Below, piece by piece: positions 5,983 through 8,728 of a stretch of DNA of 8,728 nucleotides. Positions within the stretch are counted from its first letter, which is position 1; every line of letters starts with the position of its first letter. The position numbers were made by a program, and so were the translations under genes. The notes beneath the pieces are model-generated. The model saw nothing but the letters and a program-made list of their open reading frames with translations, was not told where the DNA came from and did no database searches. The stretch spans positions 1 to 8,728 of the forward strand of contig VBHI01000010.1 in the NCBI GenBank assembly GCA_005881495.1. The letters are read 5' to 3'. The DNA is from Chloroflexota bacterium. Lineage in GTDB: Bacteria > Chloroflexota > Ktedonobacteria > Ktedonobacterales > Ktedonobacteraceae.

Positions 5983-7350
5983 ATGACTTCTACTGTAATC
6001 GACTCGACTATCTTCCGCCATATCTTTAGCAATGAACCGATGCGCCAGGTCTTTTCAGACGAGCATCGAGTGCAATGCTACCTCGACATCGAGGCAGCAC
6101 TGGCGCGCGTGCAGGCTCGCCTGGGCCTCATCCCAAAGCCTGCCGCCGACGAAATAGCTGCCAAATGCACCCTCGACATCATCGACATGGCGAAGCTCAA
6201 GACCCAGACGGAGTTGATCGGCTATCCCGTCTTGGGAGTGGTGCAGCAACTCGTGGCCGCCTGCGCGGATAATCTCGGAGAGTACAGCCACTGGGGAGCG
6301 ACCACCCAGGACATCACGGATACCGCCACAATCCTGCAGATCCAGGAGGCCCTGGCGCTGGTCGAGGATGAATTGACGGCCATCACCGACCACCTGGCCG
6401 ACCTCGCCCGCCGCTATCGCGATACGCCCATGGCGGGGCGCAGCAATCTGCAACAGGCAGTCCCAATCACCTTTGGCTACAAAGTGGCAACCTGGCTCGC
6501 GGCCATCGAGCGGCATCGGCAGCGGTTGCTAGAGCTGCGCCTGCGGGTGCTGGTTGGCGAGTTTGGTGGTGCTGCAGGCACTCTGGCCTCGCTCGGTGCC
6601 GACGGCCTGGACGTTCAGGAGGGGCTGATGGCCGAACTGAGGCTCGGTCAACCCGAGATCGCCTGGCACACGGCACGCGACCGGATCGCCGAGGTCGGCT
6701 GTTTCCTGGGACTGGTGACCGGCACGCTAAGCAAGATCGCGACCGATGTGAAGCTGTTGATGCAAACGGAGGTCGGCGAGGTGTACGAGCCCTATATCAA
6801 AGACCGCGGCTCCAGCAGTACGATGCCCCAGAAGCGCAATCCGATCTCCTGCAATTACATTCACGCCTGCGTCGCGATGGTCAGGCAACACGTGGCGGCT
6901 CTCCTCGATGCGATGGTCGAGGATCACGAGCGCTCCACCGGCTCCTGGGAAATTGAATGGATCGCCGTCCCTGAGATCTTCCTGTTGACGGCTGGTGCCT
7001 TACAGCAGGCACGCACCCTGCTCGCGGGGCTAGAGGTTGATGCCGAACGCATGCGTGCGAACCTGGACATCACCCAGGGCCTGATCTGCACCGAAGCCGT
7101 GATGATGGGGCTGGCACCCCATCTCGGGCGGCAGCGAGCTCATGACCTTGTGTACGACATCAGCCGGAAAGTGAGCATCAGCGGACGGTCATTGCTCGAT
7201 CTGTTGGGAGAGAACGAGGAGATCACCGCCTCCCTCGACCGCTCTGACCTGGAGAAACTGGTCGACCCGGCAGCCTATCTCGGCTTGTCTGGTGAGATGG
7301 TCGACCGAGTCCTGGCGCGACTTGCGCCGACCGAATCAGAGGTGAAATGA
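5983..7350 (+). CDS. Fumarase/aspartase-superfamily lyase, 3-carboxy-cis,cis-muconate cycloisomerase-like
   Basis: The 455-residue cytosolic enzyme is predicted to form a homotetramer and catalyse beta-elimination (or the related cycloisomerisation) on a fumarate- or muconate-type substrate. Family blocks in order: SHWGATTQDITDTA (102-115), MAGRSNLQQAVPITFG (150-165), GEFGGAAGTLASLG (192-205), the serine-rich catalytic loop and signature SSSTMPQKRNP (277-287), and an ADSL-type C-terminal domain from about 365 (TQGLICTEAVMMGLA). GATTQD and LQQA-P-TFG are closer to PcaB than to adenylosuccinate lyase (PurB) as I remember them, but I would not assign the pca reaction: no other aromatic-degradation gene is visible. 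Start ATG 5983 has GAAGAGAGG 7 bases upstream; upstream in-frame ATGs at 5944 and 5977 lack this. It follows the importer by 128 bases on the same strand, hinting that it acts on the imported compound. Confidence 0.88.
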   Translation: MTSTVIDSTIFRHIFSNEPMRQVFSDEHRVQCYLDIEAALARVQARLGLIPKPAADEIAAKCTLDIIDMAKLKTQTELIGYPVLGVVQQLVAACADNLGEYSHWGATTQDITDTATILQIQEALALVEDELTAITDHLADLARRYRDTPMAGRSNLQQAVPITFGYKVATWLAAIERHRQRLLELRLRVLVGEFGGAAGTLASLGADGLDVQEGLMAELRLGQPEIAWHTARDRIAEVGCFLGLVTGTLSKIATDVKLLMQTEVGEVYEPYIKDRGSSSTMPQKRNPISCNYIHACVAMVRQHVAALLDAMVEDHERSTGSWEIEWIAVPEIFLLTAGALQQARTLLAGLEVDAERMRANLDITQGLICTEAVMMGLAPHLGRQRAHDLVYDISRKVSISGRSLLDLLGENEEITASLDRSDLEKLVDPAAYLGLSGEMVDRVLARLAPTESEVK

Positions 7351-7547
7351 GCGACTCTGCGCATATCCCGAGTACGCAGTGCTGATGAGCGCATGGCCCC
7401 CAGGGGACAGGTTGACGGTGTAATCGGCCTCCCCGAAGGGGTACAGGATGGTCATTTGACCAGAACCGAACACCCTTATGATTTCTTTCCGCCGAAATCC
7501 TCGTCCTACCTCAGCATATGCTACAACGCACCATCTTCCTGGTTTCC
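7351..7547. other. Convergent intergenic region, no terminator recognised
   Basis: This lies between the lyase stop and the stop of the opposing membrane-protein gene. It holds only short stems: CCCC-GAA-GGGG near 7433-7443 and TGGTC/GACCA at 7449-7462. Neither is followed by a convincing T run on either strand. Confidence 0.4.
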
Positions 7548-8078
7548 TCAGATGCGCTGTACAGTCTTGTCATCGAAAGCGGCCAGCATCTGGTTTCCAT
7601 TTGCAAAAAGTTGGCGTGCATCAGTATATTTTTTTATTCCGGTCACAGCCCCAATTGGTATAGCTATCGTAACAAGAATCCCAGCGACCAGTACTGTGAT
7701 GATTGCTAGAAGGATCGCTGGTCCAAAAATGCACCCCCACCCTCCGAAAATCTTTCTAAATTCTTTCCACACGGGCATCCAGCCCCAAAAGAGGCACCAG
7801 GAGAGAGCAAAGGCCAACGGAATAACCAGAATGATTGCGCTTCCGGCATGATTAGCAACCGAGGTAATAGCGGCGTAGAGAGTGACTGCTCCGGTGAAGA
7901 TCCACACTCCAACAGTACTACGTTTAGCTCAGGCAATCTCTGCACGCAACAAGCTTTCGTAGCAGGAGAAACAGCATGTTGCCCCATTGGTGCTATGCGT
8001 GCAAACGGTACAGATTCCTTTACGACATCGAGAACATTGAGCCACGGCATTGGTCTCTGGGTGAGCGAAACAATTCAT
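7548..8078 (-). pseudogene. Zinc-finger (B-box-like) plus three-helix membrane protein with in-frame TGA
   Basis: From ATG 8078-8076, preceded by AAAGGAAG, the minus strand reads 176 codons to a TGA at 7548-7550 with one internal TGA at codon 50 (7931-7929). Residues 3-39 form a Cys/His metal-binding module: C3-x2-H6, C15-x2-C18, C23-x2-C26, C36-x2-C39. This pattern is seen in bacterial B-box/zinc-ribbon domains at the N-terminus of membrane proteins. After the stop codon the same frame gives three hydrophobic helices, near 59-76, 81-100 and 118-145, and a polar tail. Without the stop this would be one ordinary small membrane protein. The simplest view is a recent nonsense mutation. Separate translation of the membrane half from GTG 7907 is possible but has only a weak site. 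A sequencing error is also possible. No function can be assigned. Confidence 0.65.
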
Positions 8079-8370
8079 CCTGTTTGTCTTCCTTTCCTGC
8101 TGTCTCCATTCCGGATGAATGAAGATACCTTTTCGTCAATTTCGCACTGGCAGCCCGAATTTTCCAGAGGTGATGTAATCAACCTGGCCGTTACCCTCCT
8201 CGACTCCATCAACATCTTGTCTAATAATAGACACAAAAGCGACTACAGCAGTTTCTACTAATTCTAACGATAGAAATAATCAATAGTAACGCGTAACTAT
8301 TCGGAGTACTAAAGGGCTTGCCAAACAAGCCAGAAACGAGGACAGGAGGAACATGAGAGCCGAAGAAGAA
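8079..8370. other. Intergenic region with a palindrome and a hairpin
   Basis: These 292 bases separate the minus-strand gene start from repeat copy 2 and have no credible gene. They include an 18-bp near-palindrome, ATAGT-a-ACGCGT-a-ACTAT (8283-8300), and a perfect stem GGCTTG-CCAAA-CAAGCC (8315-8331). The minus-strand gene's promoter should lie here, but I could not pick out convincing -35 and -10 boxes. The 8281-8310 part is AT-richer than its surroundings. Confidence 0.45.
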
Positions 8371-8519
8371 AGGGTGTGAATGTTTACGTTTTATTTATAT
8401 CGGGGTAGGTCATGTTTATGCGCCGTTTACGTTCAACCAACTATACTTTCACCAGAAGCTCGCAGCACGATTCACTCATCCTGAAACGGTGACACATCTG
8501 TGATTCGGCCACACACCCT
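8371..8519 (+). repeat. 149-bp promoter-bearing repeat, copy 2, with inverted ends
   Basis: This is the second copy of the unit at 2597-2745, in the same orientation and of exactly the same length. Its ends are AGGGTGTG (8371-8378) and CACACCCT (8512-8519). The first 22 bases and the 17-base block around the -10 are identical between copies. Most differences are transitions and lie between or after these blocks. The left flank and everything beyond about 8526 show no similarity to the surroundings of copy 1. Confidence 0.8.
8382..8447 (+). promoter_or_regulatory. Candidate activator-dependent promoter of the gene at 8605
   Basis: The layout matches copy 1 base for base. Heptamers lie at 8382 (GTTTACG), 8393 (ATTTATA), 8414 (GTTTATG) and 8425 (GTTTACG), spaced 11, 21 and 11 bp. 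A 10-bp gap then leads to TATACT (8442-8447). The -35 position (8419-8424, TGCGCC) is again poor. Three of the four heptamers are GTTTAYG, although the last changed relative to copy 1 in a way that restores the consensus. This suggests selection on the array. Transcription would start near 8454, with a leader of about 150 bases. Confidence 0.6.
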
Positions 8520-8590
8520 GCGCGAGGAGAAATGCTTGAGTATCATACGGGCACCGTCGGCGTGATGCACGCTCCCGGTAGCTCTGAGAG

Positions 8591-8598
8591 AAAGGAGG
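8591..8598 (+). promoter_or_regulatory. Strong ribosome binding site of the gene at 8605
   Basis: AAAGGAGG, nearly the full anti-Shine-Dalgarno match, lies 6 bases before ATG 8605. Confidence 0.75.
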
Positions 8599-8604
8599 CC
8601 ACCC

Positions 8605-8728
8605 ATGGCACCAAGAGAGAAGTTCCCAACCGAGACGGAAGTGCAGCAGCTAGAGCAAGAAGGCTTTTCGTGTGAGCAGATTGACAGCCTACTCACACTC
8701 AGAGCCCTGTATACCCACGGGGTCTATC
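8605..8728 (+). CDS. Unrecognised protein, N-terminal 41 residues (runs off the window)
   Basis: The frame opens at ATG 8605 behind a strong ribosome site and stays open to the window edge. The visible part starts MAPREKFPTETEVQQLEQEG and continues with FSCEQIDSLLTLRALYTHG. It is hydrophilic and predicted largely helical, without a signal peptide or membrane segment and with a single cysteine at residue 23. I do not recognise a family. Its interest lies in its promoter: it stands behind the second copy of the repeat that also precedes the transporter-lyase operon, so it may answer to the same regulator. It could be a small regulatory or structural protein or the start of a longer enzyme; the window does not say. 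Confidence 0.7.
   Translation, partial: MAPREKFPTETEVQQLEQEGFSCEQIDSLLTLRALYTHGVY

Noticed and set aside
5983..7350. Housekeeping adenylosuccinate lyase (purB)
   Set aside because: The HWGATTQD and LQQA-P-TFG blocks are PcaB-like, and the gene sits with a transporter and no purine genes.
7848..8261. Plus-strand 137-codon frame
   Set aside because: It is the antisense shadow of the zinc-finger membrane gene, with no family character and no ribosome site.
8353..8379. Eight-codon frame with AGGAGG site ending inside repeat copy 2
   Set aside because: It is too short to support, its stop falls in the repeat end by chance, and copy 1 lacks an equivalent.

Overview
The window looks like chromosomal DNA of a repeat- and IS-rich, moderately high-GC bacterium. 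My best guess is a Ktedonobacteria-type Chloroflexota, from the look of the transposase, the group II intron and the zinc-finger membrane protein. This assignment rests on impression only; no database search was possible.

Left third (1-2223): a nest of broken mobile elements, mostly on the minus strand. A DDE (rve-type) transposase gene (1215-2108, minus) carries an internal deletion/frameshift and is then split by the 5' end of a group II intron, whose first base (GTGTGAC) is at 1214. The intron's structured 5' RNA fills 582-1214. Its reverse transcriptase starts at 581 and loses family resemblance at about 225, where unrelated DNA begins. That DNA may be the end of a third element with a short plus-strand coding tail, 3-131. 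Positions 2224-2596 hold nothing I can name.

Centre (2597-7350): a plausible four-gene plus-strand operon. It encodes a NitT/TauT-type ABC ATPase (2815-3681), its permease (3684-4559), an NMT1/SsuA-like substrate-binding lipoprotein (4793-5854) and a fumarase/aspartase-superfamily lyase closest by motif to 3-carboxy-cis,cis-muconate cycloisomerase (5983-7350). The inferred logic is import of a small organic molecule followed by an elimination or cycloisomerisation. The substrate is unknown. A strong hairpin precedes the binding-protein ribosome site.

Right part (7351-8728): a convergent minus-strand gene for a Cys/His zinc-finger plus three-helix membrane protein (7548-8078), interrupted by an in-frame TGA. 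After it comes the start of an unrecognised plus-strand gene (8605 to the window end).

The most striking signal is a 149-bp sequence present twice in direct orientation (2597-2745 and 8371-8519). The copies are about 86% identical, and both are bounded by the perfect inverted ends AGGGTGTG/CACACCCT. Each lies upstream of a plus-strand gene (the operon and the 8605 gene). Each carries four GTTTAYG-like heptamers at identical 11/21/11-bp spacing, ending 10 bp before an invariant TATACT -10 box, with no recognisable -35. This resembles an activator-dependent promoter of the PhoB/OmpR or SARP kind, carried on a dispersed (possibly MITE-like) unit that could place two loci under one regulator.
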